Assembly (NCBI GenBank): GCA_963921335.3
Contig: CAWUFC020000001.1
Coordinates: 2,108,001-2,172,000, forward strand
DNA length: 64,000 nt
Reading direction: 5' to 3'
DNA from: CAWUFC02 sp963921335
Lineage (GTDB): Bacteria > Pseudomonadota > Gammaproteobacteria > Pseudomonadales > Halieaceae
In this document: piece by piece, positions 24,924 to 33,807 of the stretch
Position numbering within the stretch: the first letter of the stretch is position 1
Layout of the letters: each line of letters begins with the position of its first letter
Made by a program: the position numbers and the translations under genes
The notes under the pieces: model-generated
Seen by the model: the letters and a program-made list of their open reading frames with translations, nothing else
Databases searched by the model: none
Told to the model about the DNA's origin: nothing

Positions 24924-26954
24924 CTATATCTGGAAGTTTATCTGCACATAGAGTGAGCGAGGCTCACCCACAAAGTAGCGGTAGTTGCCAAAGCCAAAGT
25001 CGGCCCGTTCTGCATAGTCTTCATCGGTCAGGTTAGTGGCTCGCAGCCCCAGCATGAAGCGTTCGGTAAGCTGGCCGGTATAGCGCAAGTTGAGCAGATC
25101 GTGACCGTCGTACTGATGCTGGTTGTCGGGCTCCAGGTAGTACTTGTCCATATGCACCCACTCCAGCTCAAGACGATGTGCTTCCGCAGGCTGCCAGCCG
25201 AGGCGCGCGCTGCCGAACCGACGCGGCGCAGTATCGATATCATTGCCTTTGATGTTGCCGCTGGAACCGATGAGTGCCACGTTGCTGGCGTACTGGTGGC
25301 GCGCCAGGTTGGCGTCCAGGGCAAAATCAAAGTCAGCGGGCAGATTCCAGCGCAGGGTGATATCTAGGCCGTAGTGGTCGGTTTTGGCACCACTGACGTT
25401 CTGGCGGTCAGCATCCTGGAAAATGACATTGTCTTTTTCCATGTAGTAAGCGCCCAACTCATAGGAGAACTCACCCTGAATGCCCCGAAATCCCAGTTCT
25501 ACCGAGTTCAGTTCTTCCGAATCCAGATCTGCGACCTGCTGGCCGGCCTGTAGACGATACAGTTCTGTGGCCTGAGGGGCGCGGAAGCCACGTGAAATCC
25601 GGGCAAAAATGGAATGGGCGTCGGTGAGCCTGCCGATCAGGCCGGCGTTAAGTGACCAATTGTTGAAATCGTCCTCTCGATCGGCTGGCCGATAGAAGCG
25701 GCATGCTGTGGCCTCGGGCTCGCAGGCCGGACCGTCTTCTGTGTTATTGATGTAATCGTAGTTGGTGTACTCATAGCGCAGGCCTGCAAACAGATTGACT
25801 GTGTTGCTGGCATCCCACTCCACCTGGGACCAGATCGAAGCCAGAGTGGCTTTGACGTCGTAATCGTAATGTACCCCCTCAGGCTGGTTTGGGCTGAATG
25901 GCTCATCCTGTTCCTCGATCAGCCAGCCATCTGTGGCTTCCAGGTCGATACCGCTGGTCACGCTGACCCACTCGGTATCCACATACCACTTGCTGTTGAG
26001 TCCGAGGCTTTCGTGACCATTCTCCTCTACCGGCTGCCAGGGCAGGAAATGCTGCAGGAACTCCATCTCGTTCTTGCGCCAATAGGGCGTAAAGGTCAGC
26101 CTGGAACCTTCCTTCAGGTCCAGGCCTATCGTAGATTGGGCGCGTGCCGACCAGGCGTCACGATAGGCCTCTGGGTTGGGATTTTCCTTTTTGCGATCTT
26201 CATCCTCATAGGCTTTGAAACCCTGTATAAATCCAGCTGTTTCTTGCTCCAGGTTGGTGAAGGCGACGATGGTATCGGTATCTACCCGGCCACCCTGATA
26301 GCGATGGCGGAGAGTGCCTTTCTGCTGGTCGTAACCTGAGTCATCCTTGTAGCCATCGTCCGTAGCGGCATTAATGGCAATGGCAAAACCGTGTTTATCG
26401 CCGTCGCCCGCGTAGCGGTATTTGGCATGCCCATATCCGTGTGGACCCGCTTCCAGGCCGATGTCATGCAGAGGACCTGCAGCAGGGTCAATACTGAGAA
26501 TGTTGATAACCCCGTGCATAGCACCAGAACCATAAAGCGCTGTGGCTGGTCCCTTGAGCACTTCGACCCGCTCGGCCTGCTCGGTGTTGGCATCAAAGAG
26601 CTGATTCACATTGCAGAAGCCGGGTGCGCGTAGGGAAATGCCATCTTGCGCCATGAAAAATGCGCCGCAGCTGCCTGCGCCAGTCAGCACCGGTGAGCGC
26701 AGTGCAGTGAGGCTCTCCTGCCCGTTACCCCTGGAAATCCAGCCGCCGGAAATGCGCTGAAACGATTCGTTGATATGCACGTGGGCCACGTTTTTCAGGT
26801 CGTCATCGCTGATCGCCGACCAGCTCAGGGGCAGGGTGGCCGCCTGCTGTGTTTGTTGCGTGGCAGTGACCAGAATGTCATCCAGGGTATTTATCTCATC
26901 GGCACTCGCAGCGAGGCTGGTGAGGCCCAGAATCAGGGACAGTGGCAGTTTCAT
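24924..26954 (-). CDS. TonB-dependent outer-membrane receptor
   Basis: Outer-membrane active transporter of 676 residues, powered by TonB-ExbBD. A signal peptide (LSLILGLTSLAASA) precedes a TonB box (DDILVTATQ). The plug domain contains VEVLKGPATALYGSGAMHGVINI, the standard plug signature. A cysteine pair (GSCGAFFMAQDGI and GFCNVNQL) may form a disulfide near the ligand face. The rest is a long aromatic-rich beta-barrel ending LYVQINFQI. It lies eight bases after an FCD-type regulator gene on the same strand, suggesting co-transcription and control by an organic-acid-like ligand. The transported compound is unknown; nothing points specifically to iron or B12. Confidence 0.92.
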   Translation of the reverse strand: MKLPLSLILGLTSLAASADEINTLDDILVTATQQTQQAATLPLSWSAISDDDLKNVAHVHINESFQRISGGWISRGNGQESLTALRSPVLTGAGSCGAFFMAQDGISLRAPGFCNVNQLFDANTEQAERVEVLKGPATALYGSGAMHGVINILSIDPAAGPLHDIGLEAGPHGYGHAKYRYAGDGDKHGFAIAINAATDDGYKDDSGYDQQKGTLRHRYQGGRVDTDTIVAFTNLEQETAGFIQGFKAYEDEDRKKENPNPEAYRDAWSARAQSTIGLDLKEGSRLTFTPYWRKNEMEFLQHFLPWQPVEENGHESLGLNSKWYVDTEWVSVTSGIDLEATDGWLIEEQDEPFSPNQPEGVHYDYDVKATLASIWSQVEWDASNTVNLFAGLRYEYTNYDYINNTEDGPACEPEATACRFYRPADREDDFNNWSLNAGLIGRLTDAHSIFARISRGFRAPQATELYRLQAGQQVADLDSEELNSVELGFRGIQGEFSYELGAYYMEKDNVIFQDADRQNVSGAKTDHYGLDITLRWNLPADFDFALDANLARHQYASNVALIGSSGNIKGNDIDTAPRRFGSARLGWQPAEAHRLELEWVHMDKYYLEPDNQHQYDGHDLLNLRYTGQLTERFMLGLRATNLTDEDYAERADFGFGNYRYFVGEPRSLYVQINFQI

Positions 26955-26962
26955 GAAATTCC

Positions 26963-27652
26963 TTAGTTATCGAGTACGTAGCTCACCACGCGTTTTAGAT
27001 GCCGATGCATGCTGGCGCGAGCCATTTCTGAATCCCGTTCACGCAGGGCATCAAGGATGGCGTTGTGGTCATGCACCACCGGGCTGGAGCCCTCGGCGCG
27101 GAGTTTTTCGTGAAAGGCGTTGGATATGGCGGTTTCGTTGCGCATGTCCCACAGCCAGATTACGCTGGAGTGCAGGGCACTGTTGCCGCTAGCGGCGGCG
27201 ATCAGTTGGTGGAAAGACTCATCAGCCTGCTCTTTCTCCAGGATACTGGCCTGTTCATCGGCAATGATGGCCATCTGTTGTTCGAGTGCCTCAATGCCCT
27301 GGGCGTCTATGCGTTGTGCGGCGAGGGCGGCTGTTTCTCCCTCGATGGCGTGACGGGCCTCCAGTAGTTCCAGTGGCCCCGGCGCTTCTTCAATAAACCC
27401 ATCGGGACTGCCTGCACCGTTACCGGGCAGCACGTAGACGCCTGATCCCGACCGAATCTCTACCAGGCCGGAAATTTCCAGGGCGATCATCGCCTCGCGA
27501 ATGGTAGAGCGGCTAACGCCGAATTTGCTGGCCAAATCGCGCTCGGAAGGCAGGCGATCGCCCGCTTTAAGCTCACCATCCTTGAGCAGCTGCGCCAGTT
27601 GCTCAGCAACCTGGAGATAGAGTCGACGGATTTTGACCGCTTCAATTTTCAT
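26963..27652 (-). CDS. GntR/FadR-family transcriptional regulator (FCD domain)
   Basis: DNA-binding regulator of 229 residues. The N-terminal winged helix-turn-helix is clear (GDRLPSERDLASKFGVSRST, then IREAMIALEISGLVEIRSGSG). The helical FCD ligand domain follows (LELLEARHAIEGETAALAAQ, DESFHQLIAAASGNSALHS, then VVHDHNAILDALRERD), with histidines at the places that usually bind a metal and a carboxylate ligand. It is the first gene of a two-gene unit with the TonB receptor, so it probably controls that receptor. The DNA site is not evident: no clean TGGTnnnACCA element was found in the gap to 27738. Confidence 0.92.
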   Translation of the reverse strand: MKIEAVKIRRLYLQVAEQLAQLLKDGELKAGDRLPSERDLASKFGVSRSTIREAMIALEISGLVEIRSGSGVYVLPGNGAGSPDGFIEEAPGPLELLEARHAIEGETAALAAQRIDAQGIEALEQQMAIIADEQASILEKEQADESFHQLIAAASGNSALHSSVIWLWDMRNETAISNAFHEKLRAEGSSPVVHDHNAILDALRERDSEMARASMHRHLKRVVSYVLDN

Positions 27653-27737
27653 GCTGTGCTTGCAAGCAGGCTAGCTCGCCATATCCCTGAGTTGGCCAGC
27701 ATTGTAATATGCACACTGATCATTGCGAGGATTTTTT

Positions 27738-28196
27738 ATGTTTCGTCATTTCACGTTTAGCGCAGCGCTTGCGGCGCTTTTGGGCACCTCAGTAAGCTGG
27801 GCTGCAGATACCGCTGAGCAGGCCGCGGCAGATTTTCACGCCAGTAGTGGCTGGGACTATCGCAGTGCTGATCGGAGGGTGGATCTGATTGGCAACGGCA
27901 GCACCGCGCGAGTTGAGGAGCGCCTGCAGCATGAAAGCCTGGGTGAGTGGCGCGGCAGCGGTGTGCTGGTAAAAGGCAGTGATGGCTGGCGTATGAGTCA
28001 GTACATGATGATGGCAGTGACGGTGTCCAGCGCGCCGGCAGCCGAAGCGGCCATTGTGGAAGAAGCGGTGCCGATGCTAGAGGACGAGGCTATCGATTCA
28101 GAAACCAGCAAGGTTGAAGAAGTGATCGAGGAAGAGGCTCCTAAAGAACGTTGCATGAAGAAACGTCACAAGACCAACAACCGCGCTGATTGTTAG
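27738..28196 (+). CDS. Exported NTF2/SnoaL-like protein with acidic tail
   Basis: Predicted secreted protein of 152 residues. The ATG at 27738 follows a GCGAGGA ribosome binding site; a TTG five codons upstream is possible. A signal peptide (FSAALAALLGTSVSWA) is followed by a short domain whose end, WRGSGVLVKGSDGWRMSQYM, looks like the last strands of an NTF2/SnoaL fold. The first half of that fold seems missing or very short. Then comes an acidic linker (EEAVPMLEDEA, KVEEVIEEEAPKE) and a basic, cysteine-containing end (CMKKRHKTNNRADC). It starts an operon with the three genes that follow. Function unknown; the NTF2 link is tentative. Confidence 0.7.
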   Translation: MFRHFTFSAALAALLGTSVSWAADTAEQAAADFHASSGWDYRSADRRVDLIGNGSTARVEERLQHESLGEWRGSGVLVKGSDGWRMSQYMMMAVTVSSAPAAEAAIVEEAVPMLEDEAIDSETSKVEEVIEEEAPKERCMKKRHKTNNRADC

Positions 28197-28681
28197 TGCC
28201 CCAGTATTTCGGCTACGGCTCTAATCTGTCGGTACCGCGCTTGCAGGCTCGAATCGACAGCGCCATGCCGCTTGGAATTGCACAATTGCGTGATTTTCGA
28301 CTGTGCTTTCACAAACCCAGTCAGGATGGCTCCGGTAAATGCGATATAAGGCCCCACCCGGGCTCTGTGGTCTGGGGGATGCTTTACGAGCTCGCAGAGC
28401 CCGACTGGCAAATACTCGATGCTATTGAGGGACTGGGAAAGGGTTATCAGCGCATAGACGTGCAGCTCGAACAGGCATCGGGAGGCTGTTCTGCGGTGGC
28501 GTATCAGGCCACCGCGATGGATGAGACTCTGAGGCCCTACCACTGGTATCTGCATCACGTGGTTTACGGGGCTGAGCAGGCGGCTCTGCCGAAGGATTAT
28601 TTGGCGGCACTGGCTGCTGTTCGCGCTGTTGAAGACCCCGACATCGAGCGCAGCGCGAGTGAGATGAGTATCTATGTCTGA
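28196..28681 (+). CDS. Gamma-glutamylcyclotransferase-family protein
   Basis: Small enzyme of the GGCT fold, about 161 residues, which releases 5-oxoproline from gamma-glutamyl compounds. The substrate loop FGYGSNL is at the very N terminus, and the catalytic glutamate is probably in LDAIEGLGKGYQRIDV. A GTG start at 28196 shares its first base with the upstream stop (TAGTG); a TTG two codons earlier (28190) is an alternative. The 3' end overlaps the OsmC gene by eight bases. Neighbours suggest a thiol or glutathione-related function, but that is inference. Confidence 0.85.
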   Translation: MPQYFGYGSNLSVPRLQARIDSAMPLGIAQLRDFRLCFHKPSQDGSGKCDIRPHPGSVVWGMLYELAEPDWQILDAIEGLGKGYQRIDVQLEQASGGCSAVAYQATAMDETLRPYHWYLHHVVYGAEQAALPKDYLAALAAVRAVEDPDIERSASEMSIYV

Positions 28682-29129
28682 ACACGTCGCCGAAATTCGC
28701 TGGCAGGCCGGCCCCGAAGATGATTTCACCAGCGGCCGATACTCTCGTGGCCATGAATGGGTATTTGACGGTGGAGTGACGGTGCCGGCATCTTCCTCGC
28801 CCTCGGTGGTGCCAACGCCCTGGTCGGTGGAGGCCAACGTCGACCCGGAGGAGGCTTTTGTCGCATCCTTGTCCAACTGCCACATGCTTTGGTTTTTACA
28901 TCTGGCGCGCGAGGCGGGGCTGTTAGTCCGTAGCTACCGCGACCCTGCAGTGGGTGTGATGGCCCGCAACGAAGCCGGGCAATTGGCGATGACAGAAGTG
29001 ACGCTGAGACCCGAGGTGGCCTGTGACGCCAGTGTTGAACAACTTGATCAGTTGCATCACGCGGCTCACGAATTGTGCTTCATCGCTAACTCGGTGAAAA
29101 CAGAGGTGCGGGTGGAGCCAGCCTCTTGA
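28674..29129 (+). CDS. OsmC-family peroxide/thiol-reactive protein
   Basis: OsmC-like protein of 151 residues, a family of cysteine-based peroxidases for organic hydroperoxides. The two conserved cysteines are in SLSNCHMLWFLHLAREAG and AAHELCFIANSVKTEV, matching the family layout. The SxNPEE-like stretch reads ANVDPEEAFVASLSNC. It overlaps the cyclotransferase gene by eight bases and the amidohydrolase gene by four (TTGA), so the three are almost certainly co-translated. Confidence 0.9.
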   Translation: MSEHVAEIRWQAGPEDDFTSGRYSRGHEWVFDGGVTVPASSSPSVVPTPWSVEANVDPEEAFVASLSNCHMLWFLHLAREAGLLVRSYRDPAVGVMARNEAGQLAMTEVTLRPEVACDASVEQLDQLHHAAHELCFIANSVKTEVRVEPAS

Positions 29130-30544
29130 AGCTATTACGGGCACTGGTGGCAGTGCTTGTTGTGTTCTTTGTATTGTCAGCCGCGGCAGTGATCAGCGCA
29201 CGCTGGGTCGACCGGGCTTCGGACCCTGTTCCAGAACCGCTCGACTTTGTGCTCGACAATGTTCACTTGCTACCGGTCTCGCGCGATGGCGTGCATCGCA
29301 ATAAACAGCTCATTATTCGCGATGGACGCATCGCCGCTATCCGTCCAATTGGCTCCGCGGCGCCCGACATGTCCCGGATGAATGGCGGCGGTGCCTATGT
29401 GATTCCCGGCATGATTGATATGCATGTGCACCCGGATGATCCCGTGCAATTGCAGCAGGCGCTCAGCTACGGTGTGACGGCAATGCGGGTCATGGACGGC
29501 ATGCCCATGCATTTGCGCTGGCGCGATGAGCAGCGGGCAGGAGATCGTTTTGGTAGCCGCCTGTTTGTAGCGTCTCCGGCGATGAAGTCCACCATGTTTG
29601 GTGGTCCACTGGACGTGAAGGTGAAGGATGTCGAGCATGCAGCGCGGCTGGTGCGTCATTACAGCGATGCCGGCTACGACCTGATCAAGGTTTATTCCGG
29701 TCTCAGCGAGGCGCAGTTCGATCGCATTATGCAGACCGCAGCAGGTCTGGAACTTCCGGTTTCGGGGCATGTTCCCCATGCCGTCGCGCGGGCAGACTAT
29801 GCGCGTGCCGGCGAGATGTCGACGATTGAACACAGCGAAGAGATCTATCAGGGTCCAATGAACTCCAGCACAGACGGTTTACTGCTTGATCAAAGTCTCG
29901 CCGTTTTGGCCGCTGAAGACGCGACGCTGACCCCGACCCTGGTGATCTTTGAACGGGTGCTGGATCTCGCTCGCGGCAAGCAGGCGTTTGTGGAGAGTTT
30001 GAATGGGCTCAGCCAGTCAGCTCTGTGGCAATATTTGAATCTGCAGACCGAAGTAGCCCGTTGGTTCAATGCGGAGCCGGAACTGGTTGATCATTTGCAG
30101 ACGTCCTTTTCCTATTTTGGACATATCACTGGCGAGGCGGCCAACCGAAAGATAGACATGGTCGTGGGTACGGACGGTGGTGTTTTGCTGGTGCCGATCG
30201 GGCCCAGCTACTCCCGCGAGCTGGATCTGATGGTGCAGAGCGCGGTTACCACCGCAGATGCGCTGCGGGCAGCGACTCTTCGCGCTGCGGAAGTGCTGGG
30301 TATCGAGCAGGACTTTGGTTCCATTGAAGTCGGCAAGGTCGCCGACCTGGTGTTGTTGGCGTCGGATCCGCTGACTGACATCACTGCGACAGCCCAACCC
30401 CGGGCGGTCATTAAGGGCGGCGTATATCTCGATGCCGCGCAGCTGCAACACATGCGAGATCGGGATGCCGCGGGCTGGTGGGTGAGCGTTGGGCGTTTTC
30501 TTGAAGTTCTGCTGGCTCGCTGGTCGCTTCGTTTGAGTGCCTAG
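29126..30544 (+). CDS. Membrane-anchored amidohydrolase-family protein
   Basis: Metal-dependent hydrolase of the imidazolonepropionase/prolidase-like amidohydrolase group, 472 residues. An N-terminal membrane anchor or uncleaved signal (ALVAVLVVFFVLSAAAVI) places the enzyme in the periplasm. Metal ligands appear as PGMIDMHVHPDD, a lysine in DLIKVYSG, histidines in VSGHVPHAVA and TIEHSEEIYQG, and the aspartate in VGTDGG. The C-terminal composite domain (GSIEVGKVADLVLLASDPL) is typical. The start is TTG at 29126, overlapping the OsmC stop by four bases. The substrate is not predictable; relatives include dipeptidases and lactamases. Confidence 0.88.
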   Translation: MKLLRALVAVLVVFFVLSAAAVISARWVDRASDPVPEPLDFVLDNVHLLPVSRDGVHRNKQLIIRDGRIAAIRPIGSAAPDMSRMNGGGAYVIPGMIDMHVHPDDPVQLQQALSYGVTAMRVMDGMPMHLRWRDEQRAGDRFGSRLFVASPAMKSTMFGGPLDVKVKDVEHAARLVRHYSDAGYDLIKVYSGLSEAQFDRIMQTAAGLELPVSGHVPHAVARADYARAGEMSTIEHSEEIYQGPMNSSTDGLLLDQSLAVLAAEDATLTPTLVIFERVLDLARGKQAFVESLNGLSQSALWQYLNLQTEVARWFNAEPELVDHLQTSFSYFGHITGEAANRKIDMVVGTDGGVLLVPIGPSYSRELDLMVQSAVTTADALRAATLRAAEVLGIEQDFGSIEVGKVADLVLLASDPLTDITATAQPRAVIKGGVYLDAAQLQHMRDRDAAGWWVSVGRFLEVLLARWSLRLSA

Positions 30545-30553
30545 CCTGAGATC

Positions 30554-30604
30554 CTCCACGTGGAGCATTGCTAGCTATTGCGACGGATGCGTCACGTGAC
30601 GCAT
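30554..30604. repeat. Two perfect palindromes with CACGTG cores
   Basis: CTCCACGTGGAG (30554-30565) and ATGCGTCACGTGACGCAT (30587-30604) are each perfectly self-complementary, with centres 36 bases apart. They lie between the end of the amidohydrolase gene and the 3' end of the minus-strand tRNA-Leu. They could be a protein-binding pair or RNA processing/termination hairpins; no T-run follows on either side. Confidence 0.5.
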
Positions 30605-30634
30605 AGAGAACTAGATATAGAGAACAATATAAGG

Positions 30635-30721
30635 TGGTACCAGAGGCCGGACTCGAACCGGCACGCTTTTTACGGCGGGGGATTTTGAATCCCCTGTGTC
30701 TACCAATTTCACCACTCTGGC
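30635..30721 (-). tRNA. tRNA-Leu (anticodon CAA)
   Basis: Minus-strand 87-base tRNA. The acceptor stem GCCAGAG pairs with CUCUGGU, followed by discriminator A and an encoded CCA. The D-loop contains GUGAAAUUGGUAGAC. The anticodon stem-loop is GGGGA-UUCAAAA-UCCCC, giving anticodon CAA. A long variable arm (GCCGUAAAAAGCGU region) marks a class II leucine tRNA. The T-arm GCCGGUUCGAGUCCGGC is perfect. Confidence 0.97.
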
Positions 30722-30749
30722 ACGGAAATGGGTCGTTGCGAGGGCGGGA

Positions 30750-30779
30750 ATTCTAAATCAATCCCGCCGCGCTGATCAA
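30750..30779 (-). promoter_or_regulatory. Promoter of tRNA-Leu
   Basis: On the minus strand TTGATC (30779-30774) and TAGAAT (30755-30750) are 18 bases apart. A GC-rich discriminator (TCCCGCCCTCG) follows, as usual for stable-RNA promoters under stringent control. Confidence 0.6.
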
Positions 30780-30789
30780 CGATTTTCCC

Positions 30790-30843
30790 TTGCGATTTAT
30801 GCAGTTATCGCTACAATGCGCAGCCTTTCGGGGCGTGAGCCCC
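30790..30843 (+). promoter_or_regulatory. Promoter and leader hairpin of the acidic-protein gene
   Basis: TTGCGA (30790-30795), 16 bases, then TACAAT (30812-30817). The predicted transcript would soon form the small hairpin GGGGC-GTGA-GCCCC (30830-30843). A strong ribosome binding site (AAGAGGAG) precedes the ATG at 30885. Confidence 0.5.
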
Positions 30844-30884
30844 ATTAGTCTGAGTATCTGTCCAGTTAAGAGGAGAAGAGAGAA

Positions 30885-31250
30885 ATGGCGATGAAAGTTG
30901 TCAAGAAAACCGCCGAATACACCATTTACCAGCGTGGCGATGAGCGCTATGCAGTCAAGGATGCCAACAAGAAGCCTGTTAATGGCGACGACAAAGTGCG
31001 CATCCTGGTTGAAGAAGGTCTGCTGACCGTAACTCTGCCTGCTGCACCATTGGAAGAAGAAGCCGCTGAGGAAGCGGAAGAAGCTGAAGCCGTCGAAGGT
31101 GAAGAAGCTGCTGCCGAGGAAGCACCTGCTGAAGAAGCTGCTGAAGAGGCGCCCGCTGAAGAAGAGGCACCTGCCGAAGAAGCTCCTGCAGAGGAAGAGG
31201 CCCCCGCCGAGGAAGCCGCTGCAGAAGAAGGCGAAGAAGAGGACAAGTAA
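30885..31250 (+). CDS. Small protein with glutamate/alanine repeat tail
   Basis: Protein of 121 residues with two parts. Residues 1-50 look like a small folded domain (KVVKKTAEYTIYQRGDERYA, then VNGDDKVRILVEEGLLTV). From about residue 55 on it is an acidic repeat built from EEAPAEE and EEAAEE units, ending EEGEEEDK. I do not recognise the N-terminal domain. The gene is well expressed in appearance: good promoter hexamers, a strong ribosome binding site, and a clear terminator after it. Its composition is the charge mirror of the lysine/alanine protein at 16.4 kb. A histone-chaperone-like or RNA-mimic role is only a guess. It may be widespread in related marine bacteria. Confidence 0.75.
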   Translation: MAMKVVKKTAEYTIYQRGDERYAVKDANKKPVNGDDKVRILVEEGLLTVTLPAAPLEEEAAEEAEEAEAVEGEEAAAEEAPAEEAAEEAPAEEEAPAEEAPAEEEAPAEEAAAEEGEEEDK

Positions 31251-31269
31251 GCCTCTACTTTGCGATGAT

Positions 31270-31296
31270 AAAGCCGGCTTTATGCCGGCTTTTTTA
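31270..31296 (+). terminator. Rho-independent terminator after the acidic-protein gene
   Basis: AAGCCGGC (31271-31278) pairs with GCCGGCTT (31284-31291) over TTTAT, followed by a run of T to 31295. Strong and conventional. It separates the gene from queA, whose ATG is 27 bases further on. Confidence 0.9.
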
Positions 31297-31322
31297 TGGC
31301 TATCGCATTTGTTGATGACGCA

Positions 31323-32374
31323 ATGAAACGCACCGACTTTAACTACGAGCTCCCCCAGGAGCTGATTGCCCAGTACCCACTGGCAGAGCGCACCGCCAGC
31401 CGACTGCTCTGTGCCAATGGCGCAACCGGGCAGCTTGATCATCGCCAATTTTTTGACCTGGTGGGGTTGCTGGCTCCAGGTGATTTGCTGGTGTTCAACA
31501 ACACCCGCGTCATTCCCGCGCGGATGTGGGGCCAGAAAGCCAGCGGTGGCAAAATCGAAGTGCTGGTGGAGCGCGTGCTCAGTGAGCGCGAATGCCTGGC
31601 CCAGGTGCGTGCCAGTAAGTCACCCAAGCCGGGCATCGTATTGCAGCTGCGCCAAAATCCAGAATCCACATTGATTGACGCGCATTTGACTGTGATTGAT
31701 CGGGAAGGGGAGTTCTTCCGTCTGCGCAGTGATTCTGATGAAACTCTGCTGAAGCTGATGGAGCGCATTGGTCATATGCCCCTGCCGCCTTACATGGAGC
31801 GCGCCGATGAGGCCATGGACCAGGAGCGTTATCAGACCGTCTACGCCCAGCGCGAAGGTGCCGTTGCTGCGCCCACGGCGGGCCTGCATTTTGACGCCGA
31901 TTTGATGGAGCAGTGTCTTGAAGTCGGGGTCGATATCGGTTTTGTGACCCTGCACGTCGGCGCGGGTACATTTCAGCCCGTGCGAGTGGACAATATCGAA
32001 GAGCACCCCATGCATGCGGAATACCTCGAAGTAGACGAGGAGCTGTGTGCACAGGTGACTGCCTGCCGTGAGCGGGGTGGTCGGGTGATTGCGGTGGGCA
32101 CGACGGCGGTGCGATCCCTGGAAACCGCCGCAGGCAGTGGTGAATTGCAGCCCTTCGAAGGCGAAAGTGATATTTTTATTTTCCCTGGCTACAGCTTTCG
32201 AGTGGTGGATGCCATGATCACCAACTTCCACCTGCCGGAGTCCACCCTGATAATGCTGGTCAGTGCATTTTCCGGCCGTGAATTTATACTCGAAGCCTAC
32301 GCGGAGGCGGTGTCACATCAGTATCGCTTCTTCAGTTATGGTGATGCCATGTTTTTAATGCCAGAGAGTCCCCG

Positions 32375-32378
<4 letters not shown>
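31323..32378 (+). CDS. queA: S-adenosylmethionine:tRNA ribosyltransferase-isomerase
   Basis: Adds the epoxycyclopentane moiety from S-adenosylmethionine to preQ1-tRNA in queuosine synthesis. The 351 residues begin FNYELPQELIAQYPL after the ATG at 31323. They include LLVFNNTRVIPARMWGQK, the conserved PTAGLHFDADLM, VTLHVGAGTFQPVR and the C-terminal YSFRVVDAMITNFHLPEST. An earlier in-frame ATG (31296) overlaps the terminator and is unlikely. The 4-base overlap with tgt (ATGA) shows one operon. Confidence 0.97.
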
Positions 32379-33494
<1,116 letters not shown>

Positions 33495-33502
<8 letters not shown>

Positions 33503-33800
33503 GCTCTGTGTCTACATACCCAAGTCTCATCTCGAACTGGTTAAGACGGCCCTGTTTGATGCAGGTGCCGGACGTATCGGCGACTACGAACACTGTTGCT
33601 GGCAGGTACTGGGTGAAGGCCAGTTCCGGCCTTTGGCGGGCGCCAATCCCCATCTGGGTGAGGTGGGCACGCTGGAGAAGGTCGCAGAGTACAAAGTAGA
33701 GCTGGTGGTGGCAGACGAATTGGTAGATCAGGTGATTAAGGCCTTGCGTGCTGCCCATCCCTATGAAGAGCCGGCCTTCGACTGCTGGCAACTGCTGTAA
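33495..33800 (+). CDS. NIF3/YqfO-like small protein
   Basis: Protein of 101 residues similar to the small NIF3-like (NGG1p-interacting factor 3) proteins of Pseudomonas, corresponding to the insertion domain of larger YqfO proteins. Recognisable blocks are YIPKSHLELVKTALFDAGAG, the following RIGDYEHCCWQVLGEGQF, and the end AAHPYEEPAFDCWQLL. The GTG at 33495 overlaps tgt by eight bases; the longer frame upstream is tgt sequence in another phase. Biochemical role unknown. Confidence 0.87.
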
Positions 33801-33807
33801 TCCAAAC

